A stretch of 64,000 bases of DNA from Bythopirellula sp041737835 (GCA_041737835.1 JBGSQY010000046.1), one strand, 5' to 3'; counted from the stretch's first letter, positions 8,723 through 18,098 are shown. A program made the numbers and translations. Notes: generated by a model not told the origin, from the sequence alone.

Positions 8723-10117
8723 ATGATCGAAATCAATAATGAATTACGGGCTGCCGATCTGTTGCCACGACTAGAAGTTTTCTGGTCGGCATCGGCGAAT
8801 TGTATTCGCTCGATTGAAAAGAGTTGCCCGCCTGGTTCGGCTTCACCTGTATTCACTGTCGCGGGCAAGTACACGGCCAAAGGTTGGACAGAGTGGACGC
8901 AAGGGTTTCAATATGGCTCGGCGGTTCTGCAATTCGATGCCACGGGCGATGAAGAGTTTTTGGAACTTGGTCGGCGGCGAACCGTGGAGGTGATGGCTCC
9001 CCATTTGACTCACGTCGGGGTACACGATCACGGTTTTAATAATGTTAGCACCTATGGAAATCTCTGGCGGCTGATGAATGAAGGCCGCTTGCCAGAGGAT
9101 GCGTGGGAACGCGATTTTTATGAACTCGCGCTCAAGGTCACCGGAGCCGTGCAGGCTGCGCGGTGGTCGAACACGTCACCGGCGGCGGGGGGCATTGGCT
9201 ATATCTATTCGTTCAACGGTCCGCAATCGTTGTTTGTCGATACGATTCGCTCGTGCCGGGCGCTGGCGGTCTCGCATCAGTTGGGTCACGCGTTGATGGG
9301 CGAACGTGACCAGAAGATCAGTTTACTGCAACGATTGGTGGAACACGCAGCGAATACAGCGAAGTACAACGTATGGTACGGCGAAGCTCGCGATGCGTAT
9401 GACATTCGCGGCAGAACGGCGCACGAGTCGGTGTTCAACACTAATAACGGCGACTATCGTTGCCCTTCGACGCAGCAAGGCTACTCGGCGTTCAGCACTT
9501 GGACGCGCGGCTTGGCTTGGGCGATGGTTGGCTTTGCCGAAGAATTGGAATGGCTCGCAACCCGCACGGATGCTGAACTCGAATCCGTGGGAGGCCGCGC
9601 TGGTGTCGAAGCAATTTTCTTAAAAGCGGCGCGGGCGACGTGTGATTTTTATCTGGAGTACACGCCGATCTGCGGTGTCCCTTATTGGGACACCGGGGCA
9701 CCGGGTCTTGCGCATATGGGGGGTTATCTCGCTCGACCGGCGGAGCCATTTAATGACTTTGAACCGGTGGATAGCTCGGCGGCGGCGATTGGCGCGCAGG
9801 GCTTGTTGCGGCTGGGCAACTATCTCATCGCTCGCGGCGAAAACGCTAGCGGGAATCAATACCGGCAGGCGGGGTTGACCGTTGCTAACACTCTGCTTTC
9901 TGATTTGTATCTTTCCAGTGAGGTGAAGCACGAAGGCTTGCTGTTGCACTCGGTTTATCATCGGCCCAATGGCTGGGATTACATTCCACCGGGACAGAAG
10001 ATACCTTGCGGCGAGGCGTGCATGTGGGGCGACTATCATGCGCGCGAGCTGGCGCTGATGATTCAGCGTGAAGCCACGGGCCAACCGTATTACACGTTCT
10101 TTGGACCAACGAAGTAA
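8723..10117 (+). CDS. GH88-like unsaturated glucuronyl hydrolase family protein
   Basis: The 464-residue protein resembles the alpha/alpha-barrel glycoside hydrolase family 88, whose members cut unsaturated uronic acid residues from oligosaccharides made by polysaccharide lyases. Supporting segments are FTVAGKYTAKGWTEWTQGF, VHDHGFNNVSTYGNLW (an aspartate in the expected early catalytic region), and the stretch CPSTQQGYSAFSTWTRGLAWAM, close to the family pattern QGY..DSTWARGQAWA. Late segments LLLHSVYHRPNGWDYIPPG and CGEACMWGDYHARELALM also fit. No signal peptide is seen, so it probably acts in the cytoplasm on imported oligosaccharides. It lies between araA and an SDR gene on the same strand. 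Substrate identity is unknown. Confidence 0.75.
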   Translation: MIEINNELRAADLLPRLEVFWSASANCIRSIEKSCPPGSASPVFTVAGKYTAKGWTEWTQGFQYGSAVLQFDATGDEEFLELGRRRTVEVMAPHLTHVGVHDHGFNNVSTYGNLWRLMNEGRLPEDAWERDFYELALKVTGAVQAARWSNTSPAAGGIGYIYSFNGPQSLFVDTIRSCRALAVSHQLGHALMGERDQKISLLQRLVEHAANTAKYNVWYGEARDAYDIRGRTAHESVFNTNNGDYRCPSTQQGYSAFSTWTRGLAWAMVGFAEELEWLATRTDAELESVGGRAGVEAIFLKAARATCDFYLEYTPICGVPYWDTGAPGLAHMGGYLARPAEPFNDFEPVDSSAAAIGAQGLLRLGNYLIARGENASGNQYRQAGLTVANTLLSDLYLSSEVKHEGLLLHSVYHRPNGWDYIPPGQKIPCGEACMWGDYHARELALMIQREATGQPYYTFFGPTK

Positions 10118-10125
10118 CATTTGCC

Positions 10126-10908
10126 ATGGCTGTATCAACGAAAAAAGTGGCCCTCGTGACTGGTGGAACGCGGGGGATCGGTCTTGGTATCTCGCAACAA
10201 CTCGCGCGTGATGGTTTTAGCTTGGCCGTAAATGGCCGCCGTGCAGAGGCTGATGTTGCGGAAGCGGTTGATGCACTTAAGAAACTAGGTGCTGAGGTGC
10301 TTTACTGCCTAGCCGATGTTGCTGATGCGGCGGAGCGAGAACACATGGTGACGGCGATTCGCAATAAATTCGGGCGACTCGACGTCCTGGTGAACAACGC
10401 CGGCGTGGCTCCCGACGTGCGGGCTGACTTGCTGGATGCCACGCAGGAGAGTTTTGATCGGTTGATCAGTATCAATCTCCGCGGGCCGTATTTCCTCACA
10501 CAGCTTGTGGCGCAGTGGATGATCGAGCAGCATCAAGCCGACGGCAAGTTTGCTGGCGTGATTGTCAATGTGTCCTCGGTCAGCGCGACCGTGGCTTCGG
10601 TCAACCGCGGCGATTACTGCATCAGCAAAGCGGGGGTTGCCATGGCCACACAGTTGTGGGCCGCGCGGCTTGCGGAGTATGGGATTCAAGTTTACGAAGT
10701 CCGCCCCGGCGTGATTCGCACGGACATGACGAGTGGCGTCGTCGAGAAATACGACAAGCTGATTGCCGAGGGTCTGACGGTCGATCCTCGCTGGGGAACG
10801 CCGGAAGATGTCGGCCGCGCGGTGGGTGTGCTCGCACGCGGCGAGTTGGCCTACGCCACGGGGAACGTGATTATGGTCGACGGTGGTTTGACTTTGCCGC
10901 GGTTGTGA
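10126..10908 (+). CDS. SDR-family oxidoreductase (3-ketoacyl-ACP reductase-like)
   Basis: This classical short-chain dehydrogenase has 260 residues. The NAD(P)-binding TGGTRGIG motif is near residue 13, NNAG is in the middle, the catalytic Ser is in NVSSVSA and the catalytic Tyr-Lys pair in YCISKAG, followed by VRPGVIRTDM. FabG annotation would be default homology; the context (8 bases after the GH88-like gene in the arabinose cluster) instead suggests oxidation or reduction of a sugar or sugar acid released by that hydrolase. No acyl-carrier genes are nearby. The substrate cannot be told from the sequence. Confidence 0.88.
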   Translation: MAVSTKKVALVTGGTRGIGLGISQQLARDGFSLAVNGRRAEADVAEAVDALKKLGAEVLYCLADVADAAEREHMVTAIRNKFGRLDVLVNNAGVAPDVRADLLDATQESFDRLISINLRGPYFLTQLVAQWMIEQHQADGKFAGVIVNVSSVSATVASVNRGDYCISKAGVAMATQLWAARLAEYGIQVYEVRPGVIRTDMTSGVVEKYDKLIAEGLTVDPRWGTPEDVGRAVGVLARGELAYATGNVIMVDGGLTLPRL

Positions 10909-10948
10909 GATTTTACAGGAGAAAGCAGAGGGAGCAGAGGTAAATTAC

Positions 10949-10985
10949 GTCATCCTGAGGGAGCCTAAGCGACTGAAGGACCTAG
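10949..10985 (+). repeat. Dispersed 37-bp repeat, copy 1
   Basis: The segment beginning GTCATCCTGAGGGAGCCTAA recurs as an inverted copy at 16052-16088 with 31 of 37 bases identical. Both copies are intergenic and lie next to sugar-catabolism genes. Immediately after this copy (11012-11021) comes TCGGAATGAC, where ATG is the proposed start of the DUF6807 gene. Confidence 0.6.
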
Positions 10986-11017
10986 TTTGTAGTGTCAGCA
11001 CGGTTGGAATTCTCGGA

Positions 11018-12226
11018 ATGACAAAACAGTTGTTAAACATTTTCTTGAGCCTTCTCGTGCTAGGTGCACCATCCGTGTACGCCGCCGACGTTGAACTCTC
11101 AGCCGGTGACACAACTCACCCCGTCGGGACGATCTTCGAAATCCCCGCGCCGCCGGAAGTCGATGCGAAAATCAAGACAGTCACGCTCATCAACGAAGAG
11201 GGTGCGCGACTGATCGTGCAGCGTGATCCGTCGAATCCGTCGCGGATGCTGGGGATACTCGACAAGGTGCTGCCTGCACATGAAATACGCAAGTATCAGA
11301 TAACAATCGACGCGACGCTCGAGGCGTCCACCCCCCAGGTGGAATGTTTGCCCAAAGGCAAAGATTACGAAATCACCGTGCACGGCAAGCCGGTACTGCT
11401 TTATAACGCTGCGCTGAAAGAGTGTCTTGTCGAAGGCTTCGCGGAGTGTCGACGAAGCGGGTTTATTCATCCTGTATATGCGCCGGATGGCACGATTGTG
11501 AGCGACGATTTCCCGCCCGAGCATCCGCATCAACATGGCATCATGCTCGCCTGGGTCGATAGCGTCTTTCGTGGTAAGCCAATCGATTTCTGGAACTCGA
11601 TGAAGCAGCAAGGCGTCGTCGAGCATTTTGCCGTGGTGGATATGCTCAACGGCCCCGTCTTTGGGGAGCTCAATGTTGAACTTAAACATTCGCAAATTAT
11701 TGCGGATGGCAAAAGCGATCCCATCCTCGACGAAGCGTGGCGAATTCGCGTGTTTAATTCGGTCGATCCGCACGTGATTGAAGTGCGATCGACCCTCAAA
11801 TGTGCGACGGATGATCTGCTGCATCTCAATGAATATCACTACGGCGGGATGGCCTTCCGTGGCGCGCGGAGTTGGTCGTTCGGCAAGGCCGAGTTTCTCA
11901 CGAGCGAAGGTAAGGACCGCGAAAGTGGCAACCACACGCGGCCGCTCTGGACGGCGATCACGGGCGATGTCGACGACAAGAGCTACACCGTGGCGGGGAT
12001 GGAGTCGGCGAAGAATTTTCGCTTTCCCCAGCCCGTGCGGTTGCATCCTGACATGCCGTACTTTTGTTGGTCGCCGTCGGTATTGGGCGAGTTTGAGATT
12101 GTTCCCGAAAAGCCGTTTGTTTCTGAATATCGCTTCTTCGTGTTCAACGGTGGCGCGGATAAGGGACGGCTTGATGAATTGCAGCGCGAGATGGCGGCGC
12201 CGTTGGTCGGGACTTTGGTGGAGTAG
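11018..12226 (+). CDS. DUF6807 (PmoA-like) family secreted protein
   Basis: The 402-residue protein has a signal peptide (LLNIFLSLLVLGAPSVYAAD) and belongs by pattern to the DUF6807 family, often labelled PmoA, which is common in planctomycetes and usually found among carbohydrate-degradation genes. Recognisable segments are GKPVLLYN, SGFIHPVYAPDGTIVSDD, FPPEHPHQHGIMLAWV with its histidine cluster, FWNS, HLNEYHYGGMAFRGARSW and MPYFCWSPSVLGEFE. The biochemical function of the family is not established; the methane-oxygenase label is not supported by anything here. The start ATG sits right behind a dispersed repeat and has no clear ribosome binding site. Confidence 0.8.
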   Translation: MTKQLLNIFLSLLVLGAPSVYAADVELSAGDTTHPVGTIFEIPAPPEVDAKIKTVTLINEEGARLIVQRDPSNPSRMLGILDKVLPAHEIRKYQITIDATLEASTPQVECLPKGKDYEITVHGKPVLLYNAALKECLVEGFAECRRSGFIHPVYAPDGTIVSDDFPPEHPHQHGIMLAWVDSVFRGKPIDFWNSMKQQGVVEHFAVVDMLNGPVFGELNVELKHSQIIADGKSDPILDEAWRIRVFNSVDPHVIEVRSTLKCATDDLLHLNEYHYGGMAFRGARSWSFGKAEFLTSEGKDRESGNHTRPLWTAITGDVDDKSYTVAGMESAKNFRFPQPVRLHPDMPYFCWSPSVLGEFEIVPEKPFVSEYRFFVFNGGADKGRLDELQREMAAPLVGTLVE

Positions 12227-12242
12227 TAGATCAACGCGTGTA

Positions 12243-12268
12243 CGGCAGCGGGACGCTGCCGGCTAACG
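12243..12268. repeat. Palindromic repeat family A, copy 1 (overlaps a stop codon)
   Basis: The plus strand reads CGGCAGCGGGACGCTGCCGG followed by CTAACG. The arms CGGCAGCG and CGCTGCCG surround GGA. The same pattern, CGG(C/T)A(T/G)CGGGACG(A/C)T(A/G)CCGGCTAAC, recurs at 36039-36063 and twice at 41976-42040. The TAG stop of the minus-strand hydrolase gene (12263-12265) lies within its CTAAC tail. Confidence 0.65.
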
Positions 12269-13408
12269 TTTGGTTTCAAGTTGTTGTCCGAGCCACGCGA
12301 ACGCTTCGTCTTGCATTTCCACATTGAACACGTGCGGCACGTCCCAAAGTTTGGTTTCCAGTCTTTCGCTCGCGTTTTGTGATTCCCAGACGGCTCGCAT
12401 TTTTTGAAATGCTGTTTCGACGGCGGGGACGGGGTAGATCGTGTCTTGGCGGCCGTTATAAAACAGCATCGGTTTGGGGCAGGCGATGCTCGCGACGTCG
12501 GGCGTGTCGAGCGAAAGCGACAACCCGGGATGCAGCATTGTGAATGACGATTGACCTTGTGTGATGTTGGTGCCGGGAACCATCAGCTCGGGCAAACTTG
12601 CCATCGAACAGAGGCAGAGACCCGCCGTAATGCGATCCGACATCGCGGCGAGATGCCATGCGCGATTCGATCCCATCGAGAAGCCAAGTGCTGCGATTCG
12701 TATAGGATCGACTTCGGGAAGTGAAGCCAGGAATTCAGCGGCTTGGAGATCTTCTTGCGATATTAGGCCTGCATAGCTGATCCCCATTTGCATGAGATTC
12801 GACGCGAGGGCTTGCTGGTTTTCATAGCCTCCTCCGCCGCGGCCGGACCAATTGAGTGCATCGGTCGCCAGACAAACATAGCCACGCCGGGCGAGTTCAT
12901 CGCCAACAAAACGACCGCCGTAGCATTTGTCGGCCCATTCTTCCGCCAGCGAGACTTTTTCTTTAGGCACCTCCCACGGCCGTACCATTTTTTCCTTGCC
13001 AATTCGGAACTCAGCACCATGGTCGTGAAGCAATAGTACGGCCGGAAATGGCCCTTCTCCTGCCGGGACCAGCAAGTAAGCGAGCGCCCGGCTATCGCGC
13101 GAGATGTTAAAAGCAACTTTGTGCGACGTGTAGCCATCGCACTTTTTGCTGGCGAGGATTTGTGGATCAAAGTCTCGTACAGGCAATGTGGACAACCAAC
13201 TTGAGCGGACCTTTTTTTGTGCTTCAAGGTGCCAGACGTCAAATGATTTGCCATGCTGTTGGGGCCAAGCCAACGGAAAATCAAGCCGATTGGTCATGGA
13301 TTCGTAAAAAATGGGGAGCTTGTCAACGACACCCACGGTTTGGTAAGCGGACTGAGCCAATACTGGCATGGTCAGCAGTGATGACAGCAGTAGGACATGG
13401 AGATTCAT
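12263..13408 (-). CDS. Secreted alpha/beta hydrolase (acetyl-xylan-esterase/dienelactone-hydrolase-like)
   Basis: The 381-residue protein begins with a signal peptide (MNLHVLLLSSLLTMPVLAQS) and is probably exported. An alpha/beta-hydrolase fold is indicated by AYLLVPAGEGPFPAVLLLHDHGAEF, the nucleophile elbow GFSMGS (about residue 243), the acid region YNGRQDTIYP and the late His in WDVPHVFN. The layout resembles the Abhydrolase_7 / acetyl-xylan-esterase-related group. It is transcribed toward the DUF6807 gene and divergent from the GH106-like gene. Removal of acyl groups from a plant or algal polysaccharide is a reasonable inference but not shown. The stop codon overlaps a palindromic repeat. 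Confidence 0.82.
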   Translation of the reverse strand: MNLHVLLLSSLLTMPVLAQSAYQTVGVVDKLPIFYESMTNRLDFPLAWPQQHGKSFDVWHLEAQKKVRSSWLSTLPVRDFDPQILASKKCDGYTSHKVAFNISRDSRALAYLLVPAGEGPFPAVLLLHDHGAEFRIGKEKMVRPWEVPKEKVSLAEEWADKCYGGRFVGDELARRGYVCLATDALNWSGRGGGGYENQQALASNLMQMGISYAGLISQEDLQAAEFLASLPEVDPIRIAALGFSMGSNRAWHLAAMSDRITAGLCLCSMASLPELMVPGTNITQGQSSFTMLHPGLSLSLDTPDVASIACPKPMLFYNGRQDTIYPVPAVETAFQKMRAVWESQNASERLETKLWDVPHVFNVEMQDEAFAWLGQQLETKR

Positions 13409-13551
13409 TCGAAATATCTAGCTCTTGATGTGAATTCGGGCATTGAACGAGGTCAGTTATCTTGAATGTAAGTAACTTTCCGCCTGTGGCAATCATGGTA
13501 AACTGACTGTACGGATTCCTTTTCTTCGCTGTGCCAAACGTACTCTACGAT

Positions 13552-16026
13552 ATGAAGCACTTTGTTTGGCTCTTAATGCTATGTTTTGCGCTAGGTCTAG
13601 TCCGCCATGCTTCAGCTGAAGGTGTGGCATGGCCAAAGATCACACAAACGGCCAAGCCGTGGACGCGGTGGTGGTGGCATGGGTCGGCGGTGGATCGCGA
13701 AAATATTACGCTGTGCTTGGAGGAATACGCTGCCGCGGGGTTGGGGGGCGTGGAGATCACCTGCATCTATGGCGTGAAAGGGACCGACGGTCGGCAGCTT
13801 TCTTATCTTTCGCCTGAATGGCTGGACGCGGTGACCTTTGCTGTTGAAGAGGCTAAGCGGTTGGGGATGGGTGTGGATTTGCCGTCGGGTTCCGGGTGGC
13901 GGATGGGAGGCCCGGATGTAATGCTTGCTGAGAGTGATGCTGTGTGGGAGAGCACTAAGCCGCGAGCGGCTGGGAGATTGTTGGGTGAAAAAGTGAAACG
14001 GCCTGCGCCTGGGGGTGAGGGTTATACGATCAATCCGTTTTCGCGGGATTCGGTCGAGCACTATCTCAACGACTGGGGGAAGAAAACTGCATCACTTCCC
14101 AACGATTTGATTCGGGCGTCGTTTCAAGATTCGTTTGAATACGACGGCGATTGGAGTGATCAACTCCTCTCGAAATTCGCTCAAGCGCGCGGGTATCGAT
14201 TGGAAGATCATTGGCAGGAACTTGCCGGCGAAGGCGATCCCGAGACGGTCGCGCGGGTGAAAGGCGATTACCGCGAGACGCTCAGCGATTTGGTGCTTGA
14301 GGAATTGATCGTGCCGTGGGTGGAGTGGTCGCATGGGCGGGGGCAGGTTGCGCGGAATCAGGCGCATGGTTCGCCGGGGAATTGGCTCGACTTATACGCG
14401 GAGAGCGATATTCCCGAGACGGAATCGTTTGGCCGGTTGGAGGATGACGACGCTGATCCATTGATTCAGAAGTTTGCAAGTTCCGCGGCGCATGTTGCGG
14501 GTAAGAATTTGGTGGCCGCGGAAACGGGGACTTGGCTCGACGAGCATTTCCATGTGACGTTGGCCGAGTTGAAAGAGCGAATCGATCAGCAGATGCTCGC
14601 GGGAGTGAATCACGTGATTTATCACGGCACGGCGTATTCCCCCGCCGAAGCTGTGTGGCCTGGTTGGTTGTTTTACGCGTCGACGCAACTGAATCCACAG
14701 AATCCGATCTGGCGGGATTTTCCAGCGCTCAACGCCTATGTTGCTCGCTGTCAGGCGATGCTACAAGCCGGCGAGCCATCAAACGATTTGCTGGTGTATT
14801 GGCCGATTCACGACGTGTGGCACGATGCGAAGGGCTTGCGGAAGGATTTTCGTGTTCACAATTCCAAGGATTGGTTTTTCAATCAGCCGATTGGTGAAGC
14901 GGCTGAGTACCTGGATAACATGAGAATCAGCTTTGATTACATCTCTGATCGTCAGCTTCAAAAGTGTGAAGCTGTTGGCGATCAGATCAAAACTCAAGGA
15001 TCCAGTTATCAAGCGATTTTGATTCCCGATGCAAAGTACTTGCCAACGGCAACACTGATAAAACTTAAGGAGCTGGCAAAAGCAGGAGGCCGTGTTCTGT
15101 TTTGGAGAGAGTTGCCGGCGAGCCCACCGGGGCTGTTGAACGAGGAAAAGAAGCGTGAGTTCGCCGCGGCGATAGCAGATATGGGCGATTATGCTTTAGT
15201 AAACAGGGATCTATGGGGACTTATCAAGGCGGGTAATATCAATTCCGATACTGATGCCGACGGACAGGTATTGAAAACTATTCGACGTAGAATGCCGGAT
15301 GGTTGGTGTTATTTTTTGAAAAATGTTTGGGAGCATAACTGTGACATTCGATTTGCAGCGCCGTTTGTGTGGGAAAGTGCGGTGTTGATGAACCCTATGA
15401 CCGGCGAGATCGGCGAGCCAGCACTCAAAGATGGTTTTATTCGCGTGCAGCTTGCCCCGAAAGAAACCGTTTTTGTGCGGACGTTCGATCATGAGGTGAG
15501 CGCCGAGCCGTGGCAGTATCAGGAGATCGATGGCAAGCCCTTGGTGGTTGATGGTGAATGGGACGTGAGGTTTGTTGCTGATGGACCGGAGTTGCCGGAA
15601 GCGTTTCAAACCAGCCGGTTAGCAACGTGGACGCAACTGGCGGGGGAAGCAGGATCGAAGTTTGCTGGGACCGCCGCGTACACAATATCCTTGCCGCGTT
15701 TAAGGTCCGGAAGATATTTGCTCGATTTAGGTCGAGTGGCCGACAGTGCCCGGGTATTTCTAAGTGGGAAGGAATTGGGCGTGTTGTTTGCCCAGCCGTT
15801 TCAAATTCCCATTGAAATTACTGAAGCTAACAACACGTTAACGGTGGAAGTGACCAATGTCGCGGCGAATCGGATTCGCGATTTGGATCGCCGCGGTGTT
15901 GAGTGGCGAATCTTTGAGGATATCAACTTCGTGGGGATCGATTACAAGCCATTTGATGCGACGAACTGGCCCGTGCGCGAGGCGGGGCTGCTGGGGCCGG
16001 TGACGCTTAGCAAGCTGAAGGATTGA
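13552..16026 (+). CDS. GH106-like glycoside hydrolase (alpha-L-rhamnosidase family), exported
   Basis: The 824-residue protein has a signal peptide from the ATG at 13552 (MKHFVWLLMLCFALGLVRHASA); an in-frame GTG at 13531 is less likely. The N-terminal half matches the GH106 pattern: WTRWWWHGSAVDRENI, EEYAAAGLGGVEI, LGMGVDLPSGSGWRMGGP, VKRPAPGGEGYTINPFS. A probable galactose-binding-like sandwich (about 690-820, with FAGTAAYTISLP and LDLGRVADSARVFLSGKELG) closes the protein. GH106 enzymes release L-rhamnose from pectic side chains or rhamnogalacturonans. The stretch between SGWRMGGP and VKRPAPGG is short for the family and includes the residues KPRAAG encoded by a palindromic repeat, so part of the catalytic domain may be missing. 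Confidence 0.75.
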   Translation: MKHFVWLLMLCFALGLVRHASAEGVAWPKITQTAKPWTRWWWHGSAVDRENITLCLEEYAAAGLGGVEITCIYGVKGTDGRQLSYLSPEWLDAVTFAVEEAKRLGMGVDLPSGSGWRMGGPDVMLAESDAVWESTKPRAAGRLLGEKVKRPAPGGEGYTINPFSRDSVEHYLNDWGKKTASLPNDLIRASFQDSFEYDGDWSDQLLSKFAQARGYRLEDHWQELAGEGDPETVARVKGDYRETLSDLVLEELIVPWVEWSHGRGQVARNQAHGSPGNWLDLYAESDIPETESFGRLEDDDADPLIQKFASSAAHVAGKNLVAAETGTWLDEHFHVTLAELKERIDQQMLAGVNHVIYHGTAYSPAEAVWPGWLFYASTQLNPQNPIWRDFPALNAYVARCQAMLQAGEPSNDLLVYWPIHDVWHDAKGLRKDFRVHNSKDWFFNQPIGEAAEYLDNMRISFDYISDRQLQKCEAVGDQIKTQGSSYQAILIPDAKYLPTATLIKLKELAKAGGRVLFWRELPASPPGLLNEEKKREFAAAIADMGDYALVNRDLWGLIKAGNINSDTDADGQVLKTIRRRMPDGWCYFLKNVWEHNCDIRFAAPFVWESAVLMNPMTGEIGEPALKDGFIRVQLAPKETVFVRTFDHEVSAEPWQYQEIDGKPLVVDGEWDVRFVADGPELPEAFQTSRLATWTQLAGEAGSKFAGTAAYTISLPRLRSGRYLLDLGRVADSARVFLSGKELGVLFAQPFQIPIEITEANNTLTVEVTNVAANRIRDLDRRGVEWRIFEDINFVGIDYKPFDATNWPVREAGLLGPVTLSKLKD
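13955..13971 (+). repeat. Palindromic repeat inside the GH106-like coding sequence
   Basis: CTAAGCCGCGAGCGGCT differs at one base from CTAAGCCGCCAGCGGCT at 3373-3389, which is intergenic. Here it is read in frame and encodes part of TKPRAAG. The arms AGCCGC and GCGGCT are perfect. Confidence 0.45.
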
Positions 16027-16051
16027 TTTCTCGGCCTTTGACTGATAGAGG

Positions 16052-16088
16052 CTAGATTCTTCAGTCGCTAAGGCTTCTTCAGAATGAC
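16052..16088 (-). repeat. Dispersed 37-bp repeat, copy 2 (inverted)
   Basis: This is the reverse complement of the 10949-10985 repeat with six mismatches; the minus strand begins GTCATTCTGAAGAAGCCTTA. It lies in the 296-bp gap between the GH106-like gene and the symporter gene, in which I otherwise see only AT-rich sequence suited to a promoter. Confidence 0.6.
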
Positions 16089-16322
16089 AGACGGATTATT
16101 TCGCCCAATCGGCAGAGTGTGGCGCAATTGTGCTGTGTATCGCGTGACAAATTCTAATCTCGCGCAAATGAAAACATACGCTGCGTTTTCGAGGGTATTT
16201 TTCTCGGCCGTGCGTCTGGAATTGCGCTAGTCGCCCTATTACAGTGGTGAATTACGAATCACCCGCCAAGTTAGCTGGCGGTGCTTGTCTTATTCTTCTC
16301 TGAATCGACGGAAAGGTCATTC

Positions 16323-18098
16323 ATGGAATCGCTTGATTGGATCGTGATTGCTTGTTACTTCGCGCTGTTGTTGGGGGTTGCCTGGTGGGTGATCAGCAAG
16401 AGCAAGAATACATCTGCTGACTTTTTCCTGGCCGAGAAGAGCCTGGGCTGGTTCGTTGTGGGAGCATCGATCTTTGCCTCGAACATCGGCTCGGAGCATT
16501 TGGTCGGCTTGGCTGGCTCGGGTGCCACCGACGGCGTGGCCTTGGCTCATTACGAGTTGCACGCTTGGTGTTTGTTGGTCCTGGGTTGGGTCATGGTGCC
16601 GTTCTATGCCCGGTCTAAAGTCTTCACGATGCCGGAGTTTTTGGAACGACGTTTTTCACCTGCCTCGCGGTATGTGCTTTCGATCATTTCGCTCGTGGCT
16701 TATGTGGTCACGAAAATTGCCGTCGGAATTTTTGCCGGTGGTGTTGTGTTTGCGGTGTTGCTGCCGGAAATGCGACTGGGGCCACTGGATAGCTTTTGGC
16801 TGGGTTCGATTTTGGTGCTGGCTTTCACCGGTATTTACACCACGCTCGGTGGGTTTCGGGCCGTGGCTTATACCGAAGCGTTGCAAACGTTTATTCTGAT
16901 TCTTGGCTCGGCGATGGTGACCTACTATGGCCTAGAAAAAGTTGGCGGGTGGGGTGAGCTACGCGAAACGGTTGGCAGCGAGATGTTCAATCTCTGGAAG
17001 CCGATTGTCCCCGAAGGTTTACCGGTCGAATGGTCGCCGGTTGAAACCCACAACGATCAAGGGGAGTTGACGAGCCAAGCGTGGTACTTCAACGGCAACT
17101 ATCCGTGGCTGGGAATGTTGTTGTGCGCGCCGATTATCGGTTTGTGGTATTGGTGTACCGATCAATATATCGTGCAGCGAACTCTGGGAGCGCCCAACGA
17201 AACCGAGGCACGACGCGGCAGCATTTTTGCCGGCTACTTAAAGCTTTTGCCGGTATTTATCTTTATCGTGCCGGGGTTGATTTGCTGGGCACTGATTCTG
17301 AAATCAAGCACGGGCGAAGTTCAGGACATGAACTTCGCCGAAATGTTGGTGCCCGAGGAATCGATCAAGATCGCCGAAAGCGGTAAGGCGTTTCCGATGA
17401 TGGTCAAGAACGTTTTGCCGGTGGGAATGCGCGGATTGGTCGTGGCCGGTTTATTGGCGGCACTCATGAGTTCGTTGGCCGGCGTGTTCAATGCTTGCTC
17501 GACGTTGTTCACGATGGACTTGTACAAAAAAAGGTATCCCCAAGCGTCCGAGCAACAGCTGGTGCGTGTCGGGCGTATAGCAACTGTCGTGATGGTGCTT
17601 GTCGGATTTGCTTGGATCCCGATTATCCAAGGCTCGAAAGGCCTGTACGACTACTTGCAATCCGTGCAGGGCTATCTGGCCCCGCCGATTTTTGTGGTGT
17701 TCTTTTTGGGTATCTTCTGGAAGCGGCTCAACGCCAAAGGTTGTTTGGCGGCGCTGGTCGTGGGGTTTGCGCTCGGCGTTTTTAGCTTGGCGGTGGATAC
17801 GCCTCCCAAGATTTGGGCTGACTTCCAGTACACGGAAGGTTCGCTGCTGTGGATTGTTAACAAGATTTACTTTCAGTATTTCAGCTTGCTGATCTTTCTG
17901 GTGAGCGCTGCCGCGATGATCATCGTGAGCATGTTGACGCAAAAACCCGATTACGAACGCATCTCGGGTTTAACCTTTGGTACGCTCTCCGAAGCGGATC
18001 GAAACAAAACCCGCGAAAGCTGGTCGGGGCTCGACTTGGCAACTTCGGTGGGTTTGCTCGTCATTATCTTGGCAGCTTATGTGTATTTTACAGGGTGA
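16323..18098 (+). CDS. Sodium:solute symporter (SSS family), probable sugar transporter
   Basis: The 591-residue protein is an inner-membrane sodium-coupled symporter of the SSS/SGLT type. The ATG at 16323 is preceded by AAAGG and puts the first membrane helix (LDWIVIACYFALLLGVAWWV) at the N-terminus; an earlier start at 16281 would add a polar extension. Typical segments are the SKNTSADFFLAEKSLGWFVVGASIFASNIGSEHLVG loop, seen as separate motifs FFLAEKSLGW and SNIGSEHLVGLAG, then YTTLGGFRAVAYTE and the late LMSSLAGVFNACSTLFTMD. About 13-14 hydrophobic segments are visible. It sits 26 bases before the fucosidase gene, which makes uptake of a released sugar its likely job. The substrate is not determined. 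Confidence 0.92.
   Translation: MESLDWIVIACYFALLLGVAWWVISKSKNTSADFFLAEKSLGWFVVGASIFASNIGSEHLVGLAGSGATDGVALAHYELHAWCLLVLGWVMVPFYARSKVFTMPEFLERRFSPASRYVLSIISLVAYVVTKIAVGIFAGGVVFAVLLPEMRLGPLDSFWLGSILVLAFTGIYTTLGGFRAVAYTEALQTFILILGSAMVTYYGLEKVGGWGELRETVGSEMFNLWKPIVPEGLPVEWSPVETHNDQGELTSQAWYFNGNYPWLGMLLCAPIIGLWYWCTDQYIVQRTLGAPNETEARRGSIFAGYLKLLPVFIFIVPGLICWALILKSSTGEVQDMNFAEMLVPEESIKIAESGKAFPMMVKNVLPVGMRGLVVAGLLAALMSSLAGVFNACSTLFTMDLYKKRYPQASEQQLVRVGRIATVVMVLVGFAWIPIIQGSKGLYDYLQSVQGYLAPPIFVVFFLGIFWKRLNAKGCLAALVVGFALGVFSLAVDTPPKIWADFQYTEGSLLWIVNKIYFQYFSLLIFLVSAAAMIIVSMLTQKPDYERISGLTFGTLSEADRNKTRESWSGLDLATSVGLLVIILAAYVYFTG

Noticed and set aside
11018..12226. Methane monooxygenase subunit (PmoA label)
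   Set aside because: The protein is a soluble secreted DUF6807 type with a signal peptide; it has no membrane helices or copper-site pattern of true PmoA.
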